DNA of 42,065 nucleotides from NCBI RefSeq assembly GCF_000177675.1, contig NZ_ADGX01000076.1, positions 1 through 42,065 on the forward strand. The letters run 5' to 3'. Positions 1 to 7,970 of this stretch are shown one piece after another. Both the position numbers and the translations under genes were made by a program. Origin of the DNA: Parafrankia sp. EUN1f. GTDB lineage: Bacteria; Actinomycetota; Actinomycetes; Frankiales; Frankiaceae. The notes beneath the pieces are model-generated. The model saw only the letters and a program-made list of their open reading frames with translations, was not told where the DNA came from and made no database searches. Position 1 is the stretch's first letter, and the number at the start of each line of letters is the position of its first letter.

Positions 1-263
1 GAGGGTGATCCGGTAGCTGGCGACCGGCTCCGGCAGGTCCTCCCAGGCGTGTACGAGGTCGGCGTCGGCGGGAGCAGGTCGAGGACGGCCGTGGTGCGGC
101 GGACGGTCAGCTCCATGTCGGCCTCGTACTCCAGCCGAATCCCGCCTGCGTACACGATGGTGACCGTCTGGGCGCTGCGCACTGGGCGCCAGTCGCCGGC
201 GTAGTTGATGCGGTCGCCGGGGCGGATCTGGTCCGCGCGGACGGGGATCTCGCGCTCAGCCAC
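1..263 (-). CDS. Small protein of unknown function, 3' end cut by window edge
   Basis: A minus-strand frame opens with GTG at 263 and runs off the left edge. It begins VAEREIPVRADQIRPGD and continues with alternating short hydrophobic and charged segments that suggest a small beta-rich protein. Codon third positions are G/C-rich as expected. I do not recognise the family; small proteins of this style are common in actinobacterial integrated elements and prophages. It lies just left of a truncated tRNA-Ser gene, so it is probably cargo of the element whose end is at 433-490. No good Shine-Dalgarno sequence is visible, so the start is uncertain and the frame could shift further left. Confidence 0.5.
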   Translation of the reverse strand, partial: MAEREIPVRADQIRPGDRINYAGDWRPVRSAQTVTIVYAGGIRLEYEADMELTVRRTTAVLDLLPPTPTSYTPGRTCRSRSPATGSP

Positions 264-432
264 GGCCGGTCTTTTCGCTGGCGGCCGGCGGAGATGGATA
301 GCACGCGGATTGCACAAAGGGCGCCAGCCATGACCAAACGACACCTGTCGGGACCGGACAAGAGTTGAGCGAAACCCCAGGTAGGCAAACTGTGGCCGTC
401 TGGGCCAGGCTGGACCTTACGAACCCAATCGA

Positions 433-490
433 ACTGCTAATGCGGTTTGGGTCTACAGCCCATCCGGGGTTCAAATCCCCGAGCCTCCGC
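433..490 (+). mobile_element. 3' remnant of tRNA-Ser(GCU): probable attachment site of an integrated element
   Basis: The 3' half of a class II tRNA is intact. It has the anticodon loop CTGCTAA (434-440, anticodon GCT), the 3' anticodon strand TGCGG (441-445), a variable arm with TGGG/CCCA, a T arm with 5-bp stem and TTCAAAT loop (465-481), the acceptor strand AGCCTCC (482-488) and discriminator G489, as expected for tRNA-Ser. The 5' half is missing: the bases before the loop cannot pair with TGCGG, and no GGAGGCT acceptor strand lies upstream. A 3'-only copy is what site-specific integration into a tRNA gene leaves at the far end of the element. The element should therefore extend left and the ordinary chromosome right. 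Confidence 0.82.
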
Positions 491-503
491 TCTCGCGGGT
501 CGG

Positions 504-528
504 GCCCGTCCGTTGCGGACGGGCTTCT
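504..528 (+). terminator. Hairpin terminator after the tRNA-Ser remnant
   Basis: A perfect 9-bp stem, GCCCGTCCG and CGGACGGGC, closes a TTG loop and is followed by TTCT. It sits 14 bases after the tRNA 3' end and is probably the native terminator of the original tRNA-Ser gene, retained on the chromosomal side of the scar. Confidence 0.7.
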
Positions 529-663
529 GACCAGGTACTACTCCTTCACCCTCTGACATCGCACTGTGTGGTGTGGTGTGCTTCCGCGGGCGCAGTTCGG
601 GTAGAACGTGCATGCCGCGCAGGGCGCGGGGGCCTGGTGCCGAGCGGATGACCAGGAGGCGGC

Positions 664-1017
664 ATGGCCAGTACACCCACGAGCACTGTGCCGGCGCGGG
701 TCCGGCTCTCCCGCGCACCGGGATGGCGCATGCCCGACAACGCGGTGAAGGTTGACCGGACCACCCGGTGGGGCAATCCGTTCGATCATCGTCTGCGCGG
801 CAGGGCAGATGCCATCCGCCGGTACACCGCGTGGATCGGCGGAGAAGGGCCGGACGAAATGCCCGCCGGAAAGCGGGTCGGGATGGTCTCTCGGACGTGG
901 GTGCTGGAGCACCTCCCGGCACTCGCCGGCCACCCGCTGGCCTGCTGGTGCCCGCTGGACGAACCGTGCCACGCCGATGTGCTTGCCCGCCTCGCCGCCG
1001 AGCGTGAGCGGCCGTAA
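664..1017 (+). CDS. DUF4326 domain protein
   Basis: A 117-residue protein with the two hallmarks of DUF4326: a TRWGNPF segment (WGNPF at residues 36-40) and a C-terminal CWC...CH cluster (C94, C96, C102, H103), which suggests a small metal-binding or catalytic site. The biochemical role of the family is not established; members are frequent in phages and mobile regions. The ATG is preceded at good spacing by AGGAGG (about 655-660). The gene stands alone, right of the tRNA scar, and is followed by an 8-bp tandem repeat. It could be cargo of an older insertion at the same tRNA locus. Family assignment is fairly secure; function is unknown. Confidence 0.82.
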   Translation: MASTPTSTVPARVRLSRAPGWRMPDNAVKVDRTTRWGNPFDHRLRGRADAIRRYTAWIGGEGPDEMPAGKRVGMVSRTWVLEHLPALAGHPLACWCPLDEPCHADVLARLAAERERP

Positions 1018-1020
1018 CAA

Positions 1021-1070
1021 CGCCTGCCAGCCTGCCAGCCTGCCAGCCTGCCAGCCTGCCAGCCTGGCAG
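1021..1070. repeat. 8-bp tandem repeat (GCCTGCCA)n with terminal hairpin
   Basis: About six head-to-tail copies of GCCTGCCA fill the gap between the DUF4326 gene and the convergent MobA-like gene. The last copy can fold with the next bases as CTGCCA-GCC-TGGCAG (1056-1070), a 6-bp stem that could serve as a bidirectional terminator. Confidence 0.85.
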
Positions 1071-1081
1071 ACGGGCCGGGT

Positions 1082-1690
1082 TCAGGATGACGTCCAGCGT
1101 CGTAGGTCGTCGGGGGTGTCGAGGTCGGCTGGATCGCCGGGGGCCGGCACCTCGTCCAGGAGTTCGGGGTGGGCCGCGAGGAATCGGCGGGCGCCCTCGT
1201 CCGGGCCGGCGAGGGCGATGGCGGCGCGCCACAGGTCGGGTGCCATGACGATCGGGTGGCCGCGGCGCTGCCCGTACCTGGCGATGGTGACCCGCCCGGG
1301 TTTCCAGGCGGCGAGGGCCGCGCGGACTGCGCGACCACCGATGCCCGGGGTGTCGACGAGGAGCACGGCGACCGCGTCCGCGGGAGGGTGGCCGGGGGCG
1401 TCCGCCTGCTCCAGCGCTAACGCGAGTGAGCTGCGAAGACCCTGCTCGGGGGCCGGATTCACGACCAGTTCGGCGTTCGGTGCGGTGGTTCCGGAGCGGA
1501 CCACCGCGATGATTCGGTCGCACCCCGCCTCGCCTGCGGCGTTGATCGCCCGGTCCAGGAGGCGAACGCCGCCGACTGTGATTGTGGCCTTCGGCGTGCC
1601 CATCCGACTGCCGCTACCCGCCGCGAGCACGGCCGCGACCAGATGGGTGGTTCTCGGCTGAGCCGGGAGGGCGGCATCATGATCAGCCAT
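1082..1690 (-). CDS. MobA-like NTP transferase (molybdenum cofactor cytidylyl/guanylyltransferase family)
   Basis: A 202-residue nucleotidyltransferase. The N-terminal nucleotide-binding signature LAAGSGSRMGTPK is at residues 22-34, and the metal-binding region LLVDTPG lies mid-protein. The family (MobA/MocA-like) attaches CMP or GMP to molybdopterin; MocA-type members serve molybdenum hydroxylases of the xanthine/CO dehydrogenase family. Divergent transcription from an XdhC gene supports that role. The ATG at 1690 has no Shine-Dalgarno but lies 6 bases after a -10 hexamer TAGTCT, so the mRNA is probably leaderless. The hydroxylase itself is not in the window. Generic NTP transferase remains the fallback call. 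Confidence 0.85.
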   Translation of the reverse strand: MADHDAALPAQPRTTHLVAAVLAAGSGSRMGTPKATITVGGVRLLDRAINAAGEAGCDRIIAVVRSGTTAPNAELVVNPAPEQGLRSSLALALEQADAPGHPPADAVAVLLVDTPGIGGRAVRAALAAWKPGRVTIARYGQRRGHPIVMAPDLWRAAIALAGPDEGARRFLAAHPELLDEVPAPGDPADLDTPDDLRRWTSS

Positions 1691-1696
1691 ATCGGC

Positions 1697-1702
1697 AGAC
1701 TA
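1697..1702 (-). promoter_or_regulatory. -10 element of a probable leaderless promoter (MobA-like gene)
   Basis: On the minus strand TAGTCT is followed by six bases and then the ATG at 1690. This geometry places the transcription start at or next to the start codon. The same hexamer and spacing occur before the gene starting at 3141. Confidence 0.5.
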
Positions 1703-1915
1703 GTGTGCCCTGGCCGGCCACGCTCGCCGCATCCTCCGGCGCCTGCCTGGGCCCGCACCTGGGCTCGGACCGTCACGTTGCGTGATTGCCGCGGGATGTC
1801 TCGCGCGAATTCGGGCATCTTGTCGCGGTGCGGCATACGGTCGATGAGCCGGGCACACCTATGGGTGGCGGGTCTGGTCCCTGGGACTCCACGACGACGA
1901 GCTGAGGCGATCTCG

Positions 1916-3040
1916 ATGCGCGACGTGCTCACTGACCTCCGGACCTGGTGGGAGGCGGGGGAGACGTCCGGGCTCGCGACCGTTGTCGGCACCTGGCGGT
2001 CCGCGCCTCGCCAGCCGGGCGCGACGATGGCGGTGGGCCCGGACGGTGCCGCGGTCGGCAGCGTGTCCGGTGGATGTGTCGAAGGCGCCGTGTACGAGCT
2101 TGCCGAGCAGTGTCGTGCGACGTCCGTGCCCGTTCTGCAGCGCTACGGGGTCAGTGACGACGATGCCTTCTCGGTCGGCCTCACCTGCGGTGGGATCATC
2201 GACGTCTTCGTGGAGCCGGTGAACCGGCGATCGTTTCCCGAGCTGGGTGATGTGCTCGCCGACGTGCGGGCGGGTCGTCCGGTGGCGGTCGCGACGCTGG
2301 TGAGCGGGCCGCCTGGTGCTCCGGTCGGCGCGCATCTGATCGTGCGGCCGGAATCGGTCGAGGGCACGCTCGGTGGCGAGCGGTTCGACGAGGCGGTGCG
2401 GGACGACGCCCGGGGCCTGTTGGATCAGGGTGGTACGGGCGTCCTGCGGTACGGACCGCACGGGGAGCGGCGCGGCGATGACGCCGCCGTGTTCGTGTCG
2501 TCGTTCGCGCCGAAACCGCGAATGATCGTGTTCGGTGCGATCGATTTCGCCGCGGCGCTGACCCGGATCGGGGCCTTCCTCGGTTTCCGGGTGACCGTCT
2601 GTGATGCGCGCGCGACCTTCGCGACGAACAAGCGTTTTCCCGACGCCGACGAGGTGGTCGTCGACTGGCCGCACCGGTATCTCGCGGCGACCCCGGCGGA
2701 CGCGCGCACGGTGGTGTGCGTTCTCACGCATGATCCGAAGTTCGACGTACCGCTGCTGGAGGTGGCGCTCAACAAGCCGCTCGCCTACCTCGGGGTGATG
2801 GGATCCCGGCGGACCCACGAGGACCGGGTTCGACGACTGCGGGAGATCGGTTTCTCCGACGCGGATCTCCGCCGGCTGCACGCGCCGATCGGCCTCGATA
2901 TCGGTGGCCGTACTCCGGAGGAGACCGCGATCTCCATAGCCGCGGAGATCATCGCCACCCGCCAGGGCGGAACGGGAGGCCAGCTGCGTGCGTTGAGCGG
3001 GCCGATCCACCACGAGCAGCACATTCGGGTGGCTCGCTGA
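1916..3040 (+). CDS. XdhC/CoxI family molybdenum-hydroxylase maturation protein
   Basis: A 374-residue protein of the XdhC family. It has an N-terminal XdhC/CoxI domain with the SGGCVEGAVYE and LTCGGIIDVFVEP blocks, then a C-terminal Rossmann-like domain with FGAIDFA, the DPKFD region and LGVMGSRRT. Known family members bind the molybdenum cofactor, help its sulfuration and insert it into xanthine-dehydrogenase-type enzymes. The ATG at 1916 follows GAGGCGA; the open frame upstream is not coding-like. It is divergent from the MobA-like gene, a standard pairing. No structural hydroxylase genes lie nearby, so the pair must serve an enzyme encoded elsewhere. Confidence 0.9.
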   Translation: MRDVLTDLRTWWEAGETSGLATVVGTWRSAPRQPGATMAVGPDGAAVGSVSGGCVEGAVYELAEQCRATSVPVLQRYGVSDDDAFSVGLTCGGIIDVFVEPVNRRSFPELGDVLADVRAGRPVAVATLVSGPPGAPVGAHLIVRPESVEGTLGGERFDEAVRDDARGLLDQGGTGVLRYGPHGERRGDDAAVFVSSFAPKPRMIVFGAIDFAAALTRIGAFLGFRVTVCDARATFATNKRFPDADEVVVDWPHRYLAATPADARTVVCVLTHDPKFDVPLLEVALNKPLAYLGVMGSRRTHEDRVRRLREIGFSDADLRRLHAPIGLDIGGRTPEETAISIAAEIIATRQGGTGGQLRALSGPIHHEQHIRVAR

Positions 3041-3128
3041 GGCGCGTGCGGTGCCGCTGAGCAGGGCAGATCGGGTTGGTCGAGAGCAGGCGTCGCGATT
3101 TCTCCTGATTCGGTCACCTGATTCCTGC

Positions 3129-3134
3129 TAGTCT
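3129..3134 (+). promoter_or_regulatory. -10 element of a probable leaderless promoter (LLM oxidoreductase)
   Basis: TAGTCT is followed by exactly six bases and the GTG at 3141; no ribosome-binding site is present. The arrangement is identical to that before the MobA-like gene. Confidence 0.5.
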
Positions 3135-3140
3135 CCGGCC

Positions 3141-4112
3141 GTGCTGTTCGCCTTACGATTCGACTTCCGTAATCCGGAGCTAGCCGGGACATCCATGGCC
3201 GACCGCTACGCGGCGGCCCTCGACATGGCCGAGTGGGCTGATCAGCTCGGTTGCGTGACGATCGCGGTCTCGGAACACCACGGCTCGTCCGATGGCTATC
3301 TGCCCAGCCCGATCCCGATGCTGGCGGCGATGGCGGCCCGGACGAAGAATGTTCGCTTCATGATCGCGGCCCTGGTGGCCCCGTTCTATGACCCACTGCG
3401 GCTGGCTGAGGACATGATTGTTCTCGACAACATCAGCAGAGGTCGCGTGGACCTGGTGGTCGGGGCCGGGTACGTCCGCGAGGAATTCGAGATGTACGAC
3501 GTCCCGATGAACGAGCGCGGAAAGCGTGTGACCGAGACGGTGCGGACGTTGAAGGCGGCTTTCAGCGGAGAGCCCTTCGAATACCGTGGCCGCACCGTTC
3601 ATATCACTCCCGCGCCGCATCGGCCGGGTGGCCCGGGGCTGATACTCGGTGGGAACAGCGAGGCGGCGGCGCGGCGGGCGGCGCGCATTGCCGACGGATT
3701 CATTCCGGCGGTTCCGGAGGTCTGGGAGTTCTACCGCGACGAGGTGCAGAAGCTCGGGCGGCCGGATCCAGGACCGTGCCCGATCAGCGCGAACAAGGTG
3801 GTGGCGCTCGCAGCGGACGCCGAGGACGGCTGGCGGCGGATGGCGCCGTTCTTCCTGCACGAGACGAACTCCTACGGTGCCTGGCAGGCGCAGCAGGGCA
3901 TCGCGTCGCCCTTTCACACGAAATCGGGCGTGGAGCAGCTGCGGGTTGAGGGGCAGTACCGGGTGCTGACCCCGGATCAACTTGTCGCCGAGCAGAAAGA
4001 TGCGCCGTTTCCGTTTGTTCAGTTCCACCCGATGTGCGGTGGGATGCCGCCGGAGGTCGCCTGGTCGAGCCTGCGGCTCTTCGAGCACGAGGTTCTACCT
4101 AGGTTCGCCTGA
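3141..4112 (+). CDS. LLM-class (luciferase-like) flavin/F420-dependent oxidoreductase
   Basis: A 323-residue TIM-barrel protein of the bacterial luciferase-like family. Typical blocks are VSEHHGSSDGYLPSP (around residues 52-66), the AEDMIVLDNISRGR stretch followed by VVGAGY, and a central GGNSEAAARRAARIADGF. Members use FMN or F420 to oxidise varied substrates, and the substrate cannot be read from sequence. The GTG start is chosen because the protein begins with the usual first beta-strand (LFALRFDFRNP) and because a -10 hexamer sits six bases upstream. It follows xdhC by 100 bp on the same strand but appears to have its own promoter. Confidence 0.87.
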   Translation: MLFALRFDFRNPELAGTSMADRYAAALDMAEWADQLGCVTIAVSEHHGSSDGYLPSPIPMLAAMAARTKNVRFMIAALVAPFYDPLRLAEDMIVLDNISRGRVDLVVGAGYVREEFEMYDVPMNERGKRVTETVRTLKAAFSGEPFEYRGRTVHITPAPHRPGGPGLILGGNSEAAARRAARIADGFIPAVPEVWEFYRDEVQKLGRPDPGPCPISANKVVALAADAEDGWRRMAPFFLHETNSYGAWQAQQGIASPFHTKSGVEQLRVEGQYRVLTPDQLVAEQKDAPFPFVQFHPMCGGMPPEVAWSSLRLFEHEVLPRFA

Positions 4113-4313
4113 CGTTTCCGCTACCCGGCCGGTACCCCTGAGGCTGGGTCCCGGGCCCGCCTTCGGTCGTGGGCTCGGCTTCGCCCCCCGGGCTCGGCGG
4201 GGTGGCCCCGGATTCGGCGGGGTGCCCCGGACCCGGCTGGCGCCGATGGTTCGGCACCGGCCGGGTGCCACCCGGGCTCCCTGCGCCGCGGCTGCGCCGC
4301 ATGCCCCGCAGGC

Positions 4314-4553
4314 TCACGGGGACGGGCTTGAGGGATGCACCCGGACGACCCGGAAGTCGACTCCCACGATTCGCCCGTACATCTCCGCCGACATCGGCCC
4401 GGGAAAGGTGCCCACGACCGACGTCGGAGAGCCTGAGGTGTCCATGAACACGACGGCGTAGGCGGTCGGCGCCAACCACTTCCTTCCCATAACCGCCTGG
4501 GCGTGCCGCCAGCTTTCCTCCGACGGTGGGTGAAGTGGGCTCGGCGTGGTCAT
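4314..4553 (-). CDS. Small conserved-looking protein of unknown function
   Basis: A 79-residue protein with strongly G/C-biased third codon positions and a plausible globular core (SWRHAQAVMGRKW, TAYAVVFM, VGVDFRVVRVHP). I do not recognise a domain. Its ATG overlaps the stop of the upstream small frame at 4550 by four bases (ATGA), suggesting translational coupling. It is transcribed away from the XRE-type regulator gene at 4895. Whether it is a target or partner of that regulator is inference from position only. Confidence 0.6.
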   Translation of the reverse strand: MTTPSPLHPPSEESWRHAQAVMGRKWLAPTAYAVVFMDTSGSPTSVVGTFPGPMSAEMYGRIVGVDFRVVRVHPSSPSP

Positions 4554-4648
4554 GTTCGCCTCGCCACGCCAGGGAAAGATCTAATTTCGCTAGAGGAATA
4601 TGGGAGGTTTCCGGTGATGTCGTCGGCGTGCCGGTTGCTCTTCGCCAT
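4550..4648 (-). CDS. Possible 32-residue peptide coupled to the gene at 4314
   Basis: A short frame starts MAKSNRHADDITG and ends at a TGA that overlaps the start of the 79-residue gene (ATGA). GGAG lies upstream at usable spacing. The frame is open further upstream (to about 4732), so a longer product is possible. The composition is polar and less GC-biased than its neighbours. The evidence is the ATGA overlap and the divergent regulator; no family is recognised. Confidence 0.33.
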   Translation of the reverse strand: MAKSNRHADDITGNLPYSSSEIRSFPGVARRT

Positions 4649-4894
4649 GTCGATGCTCCGGTCAAGGTGCGGTGACTGCTGGATCGCATCCTCCTTCCGC
4701 TTGCAGTGACGGTCCCCGAAGACGGACCACAAGGGGAGGGTGTGAGAGTCGTCATACTGCAGTCATGAGGATGAAGCTACACAGAGCCACCGGCACGCCG
4801 AATAAGGGTCATCGGGCAGAACCGGGTCGCATGGCACGATCAGAATGGGAGATCAGCGCACGAACGTCCGTGGACCGGGGGAGTGGTGTTTCGA

Positions 4895-5842
4895 ATGCAG
4901 GGGTGTGAAAACAGTCAGACCGGTTGGACACGGCCGACCACGGGCCAGAACCGGGGGCCCCGGGTGGACGATGTGCGGGACATGCAACCCTGTCTCGCCA
5001 GTCTGCTGGGCGCCATCGTCCAGTACAGGAAGGCCGCCGGGCTCAGCCAGGCCCAGCTCGCCAACCGGGTGCGGTACCAACCGAGCTATCTCTCGAAGGC
5101 CGAACGTGGCCTGTTGGGTGTTCCGTCACAGTCGCTCATCACCGCTATCGACGCGGAGCTGAAGGCCGGCGGCACGCTCGTCGAGCTACGGCGCCACGCG
5201 TGGCTCGAAGACAAGGGAGGCCAGGCTGGCGTCACATGGAGGGAGGTTCCGCAGGAGGTGGACATCACGAATCGTCGACAGCTCATCGTCGGAGGCGGCG
5301 CGGCGGCGGTCGCGCCCACGATGGTCGCGCCCGTAACCGTCGGGTCGGCGGCCGTCGCGTCGACGACGATGGAGAACGCGCCGGTGCCCGCCGCGTCGCG
5401 GGCCGCGCTGGCCGGCATACCGGGCCAGGTCCGCAACGACCTCGCCGGCCGTTGGTGGACGTCCTGGCAGACCTTCCGGGACGGTGAGGAGATCCACTCC
5501 TCGCAGGAGGTCAACGTCGACCAGGCCGGGGACCACCTCACCATCGCGGCGATCTCGCGCGGCCTGGCGCTGGAGGAGGGCGGCTACCTGTGGTCGGGGG
5601 AGCTCCGCGTCTTCGACAACGAGATCGTCATGGGCTGGTACATGGCGATGGACGGTCCGGTGCGGTCGAAGGGGACGCTGTTCATGTCGCTGCATCCGCA
5701 CGGAGACCGACTGACCGGCCGCTGGGTGGGGCTCAGCTACGACGGCCTCTTCATCGAGGGCTGGGGAGCGATGGCGCGGTCAGAGCAGGTCACGATCGCG
5801 CTGATCGAGCGGCTGAAGAAGCAGCACCCGCGCGGGGTGTGA
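4895..5842 (+). CDS. XRE-family regulator with C-terminal beta-rich sensor-like domain
   Basis: A protein of about 315 residues. Residues roughly 30-90 form an XRE helix-turn-helix (ASLLGAIVQYRKAAGLSQ, then NRVRYQPSYLSKAERG). A central linker contains NRRQLIVGGGAAAVAP, resembling the twin-arginine-like or hydrophobic stretch seen in many streptomycete XRE regulators. The last 115 residues are rich in Trp/Tyr and Gly (LAGRWWTSWQTF, GRWVGLSYDGLF) and look like a beta-barrel or lipocalin-like ligand domain. ATG 4895 follows GGGGGAG; GTG 4883 and ATG 4982 are alternatives. It is divergent from two tiny genes it may control. DNA binding is secure; the ligand domain is inference. Confidence 0.8.
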   Translation: MQGCENSQTGWTRPTTGQNRGPRVDDVRDMQPCLASLLGAIVQYRKAAGLSQAQLANRVRYQPSYLSKAERGLLGVPSQSLITAIDAELKAGGTLVELRRHAWLEDKGGQAGVTWREVPQEVDITNRRQLIVGGGAAAVAPTMVAPVTVGSAAVASTTMENAPVPAASRAALAGIPGQVRNDLAGRWWTSWQTFRDGEEIHSSQEVNVDQAGDHLTIAAISRGLALEEGGYLWSGELRVFDNEIVMGWYMAMDGPVRSKGTLFMSLHPHGDRLTGRWVGLSYDGLFIEGWGAMARSEQVTIALIERLKKQHPRGV

Positions 5843-5954
5843 GACGCCGTGGCAGCCCGGCAGGCGGGACCACGGTGAGGCGGTCGTCGGCCACTGAGCA
5901 GGGAGCCGGGCCGCCGTCACCGAGGTCGACCGCCACCCCTGCCGGGCGGGTGGC

Positions 5955-6953
5955 TCAGCGGGTCGCGCGAATCGACTCCCGCAACGAGCTCAGCGTCGCC
6001 GCGATCGCCGTCGGCTCGTAACCGCAGTGCGCCATGCAGTTCGCGCAACGCGGGTCGCGGCCGCGGCCATACGACTCCCAGTCGGTGGTGTCCAGCAGCT
6101 CCTGGTAGGTCTTGGCGTAGCCGTCGCCCATCAGATAGCAGGGCTTCTGCCAGCCATACAGCGAGTAGGACGGAATTCCCCAGGCGGTGCAGGGGAAGTC
6201 CACCTTGCCTTCGAGGAAGTCCAGGAACATCGGCGAGTGGTTGATCCGCCAGCGGTTGCGCCGGCCCTCGGCGAAGGCCTTGCGGAAGAGCTCCTGGGTC
6301 TCCTTGATTCCGAGGAACTTGTCCTGCTCGGGGGCCTTCTCGTACGCGTACGCGGGCGAGAGCATCATCCCGTCGACATTGAGGTCGTTGTTCAGGAAGT
6401 CCAGGACCTCGATAACGGTCTGCGGGGTGTCCGTGTTGAAGAACGTCGTGTTGGTCGTCACCCGGAAGCCGCGGCGCTGCGCCTCCTTGATGGCGTCCAC
6501 GGCCTGTGCGAACACGCCCTGCTTCGCGACAGACTCGTCGTGGCGCTCCTCAAGCCCGTCGATGTGCACCGCAAGAGACAGGTACGGCGACGGCTTCAGC
6601 TTGTCGATCTTGCGGGGTAGCAGCAGCGCATTCGTGCAGAGGTAGATGAACTTCTTGCGCTTGACCAGGCCTTCCACGATCTGCTCGATCTGTGGGTGCA
6701 TGAGTGGCTCACCGCCCGCCAGGCAGACGACGGGCGCGCCGCACTCGTCGGCGGCGGCCAGCGCCTGGTCCACCGGCATCCGCTGCCGGAGGACGTCCGC
6801 CGGGTGCTGGATCTTTCCGCAGCCCTCGCAGGAGAGGTTGCACGCGAAAAGCGGCTCCAGCTCCAAAGTGATCGGGAACTTGTCCCGACGTGCGATCTTC
6901 TGCTTCAGCAGATAGGCACCGATCTTGATCGCCTGACGCCGCGGAATGCTCAT
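5955..6953 (-). CDS. hpnH: HpnH, adenosyl-hopene transferase (radical SAM)
   Basis: A 332-residue radical-SAM enzyme. The 4Fe-4S cysteines are in CNLSCEGC (C38, C42, C45), followed by the GGEP-type motif in CLAGGEPLMH. The C-terminus has further cysteines in CANCMAHCGYEPTA. HpnH is known to join hopene (diploptene) to the 5'-deoxyadenosyl group of SAM, making adenosylhopane, the first step of C35 hopanoid side-chain synthesis. The start at 6953 is chosen because GGAAGGG lies 6 bases upstream; a GTG at 6959 is in frame. The substrate-making enzyme, squalene-hopene cyclase, is encoded at 37218 in this window, but no other hpn gene is adjacent. Confidence 0.93.
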   Translation of the reverse strand: MSIPRRQAIKIGAYLLKQKIARRDKFPITLELEPLFACNLSCEGCGKIQHPADVLRQRMPVDQALAAADECGAPVVCLAGGEPLMHPQIEQIVEGLVKRKKFIYLCTNALLLPRKIDKLKPSPYLSLAVHIDGLEERHDESVAKQGVFAQAVDAIKEAQRRGFRVTTNTTFFNTDTPQTVIEVLDFLNNDLNVDGMMLSPAYAYEKAPEQDKFLGIKETQELFRKAFAEGRRNRWRINHSPMFLDFLEGKVDFPCTAWGIPSYSLYGWQKPCYLMGDGYAKTYQELLDTTDWESYGRGRDPRCANCMAHCGYEPTAIAATLSSLRESIRATR

Positions 6954-7895
6954 TTTCACCCTTCCGGTGGTGATCTATGTTCGCCTGGTGGGTGGAGTGA
7001 GCCTTTTCCATAGTCGACACACACCTGCCGCGACAGCGCCCGACAGATGCGAGATGGAAGAGGCTCGGTGGCGATGCCCTACCGCTCCTGTCAGTCTAGG
7101 TAGGCACCTAATCTGTTCCCAGGAAAATTCTTCATTGAGATCTACTTAACCGGCTGGTGCGAGATCGTCTTTCGTCGGTTCTGTTGTCCAGCAACTGCCG
7201 CCTGCCGGGGTGAGACGTGACATCCGGCCACCGGAGCAGGTGTCACGTTCGTATTCCAGCCAGGGCCCTGGGCCCATCGGGCTGCGGCCAGGGCCGTCGT
7301 GCGGCCGGTCGTGATACCTGGACTTCGACCTGCCTGCGCGTGGACCGGTGGAAAGCGGCGGTCCGTCCGGTCGGTATGGGGTCCCCGCGAGGCACGTCGA
7401 CTGGAACGACCGTAACAAGATCGACGGAATCTCGTCGCGCCCAATGGTGCCGGGCCATCGGGTGGTGGGGCCACCGTGCCATCCGGTAACGAGCGCCGGG
7501 CGTGCCGGCAGTCGGCACCACCGGTCTGAAGTGCCCGGTCAGGAGGGGCGTGGGTCGGACGTGCCGCGGTCATGCTCGACGGCGGAGCCCCGTTGTCCAG
7601 CTAGCCAGGCGCTTCGGCGCCGATGACCGGACGGGGGTGCCCGTCGGGGCCGGTCCGGCGGGCGGCAGCTGGCCGCCGGCGTGTATGCAGCCGGCAAGGG
7701 CGGTGCCGTGGGGCTGTGGTGCCGTTGTGGCCCCCGCCCGGCCCCGGCCCCTGTCCGGCCCCGGCCCCTGTCCCGGCTCTGGGTCCGTGCCTCCCCGGCC
7801 CCGGCTGTGGCCGGGCCACGGTAGGCCGACCGTGACGGACTACGGGAGTGGTCTCGCGCGTGGTCCGAGAAGGTGGTCGCGTTGTGCGGCCCCCG
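6954..7895. other. Intergenic region of about 0.9 kb without a supported gene
   Basis: Neither strand has a frame with a credible start, coding-like composition and recognisable protein sequence. A less GC-rich patch at about 7080-7150 probably contains the promoter for hpnH on the minus strand. Positions 7726-7800 are a low-complexity run of CCCCGGCCCCTGTCCGG-like units. Confidence 0.6.
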
Positions 7896-7952
7896 AAAAG
7901 CCGGCTGCCGCCGAGGCCATGCCCTCGGTGGGGTGGCCTCGGCGGCAGCCGG
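7896..7952 (-). terminator. Strong intrinsic terminator of the roadblock gene
   Basis: A perfect 19-bp inverted repeat (7901-7919 with 7934-7952, 14-base loop) lies 18 bases beyond the stop of the roadblock gene and is followed on the minus strand by CTTTTC (T run at 7899-7896). Confidence 0.88.
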
Positions 7953-7970
7953 TCGTCGAGTGGGACGACG

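Noticed and set aside
437-1523. Long open frames on the minus strand over the tRNA scar and DUF4326 gene
   Set aside because: They are antisense to the tRNA remnant and the DUF4326 gene and are Arg/Pro-rich without any family signature, typical of GC-rich shadows.
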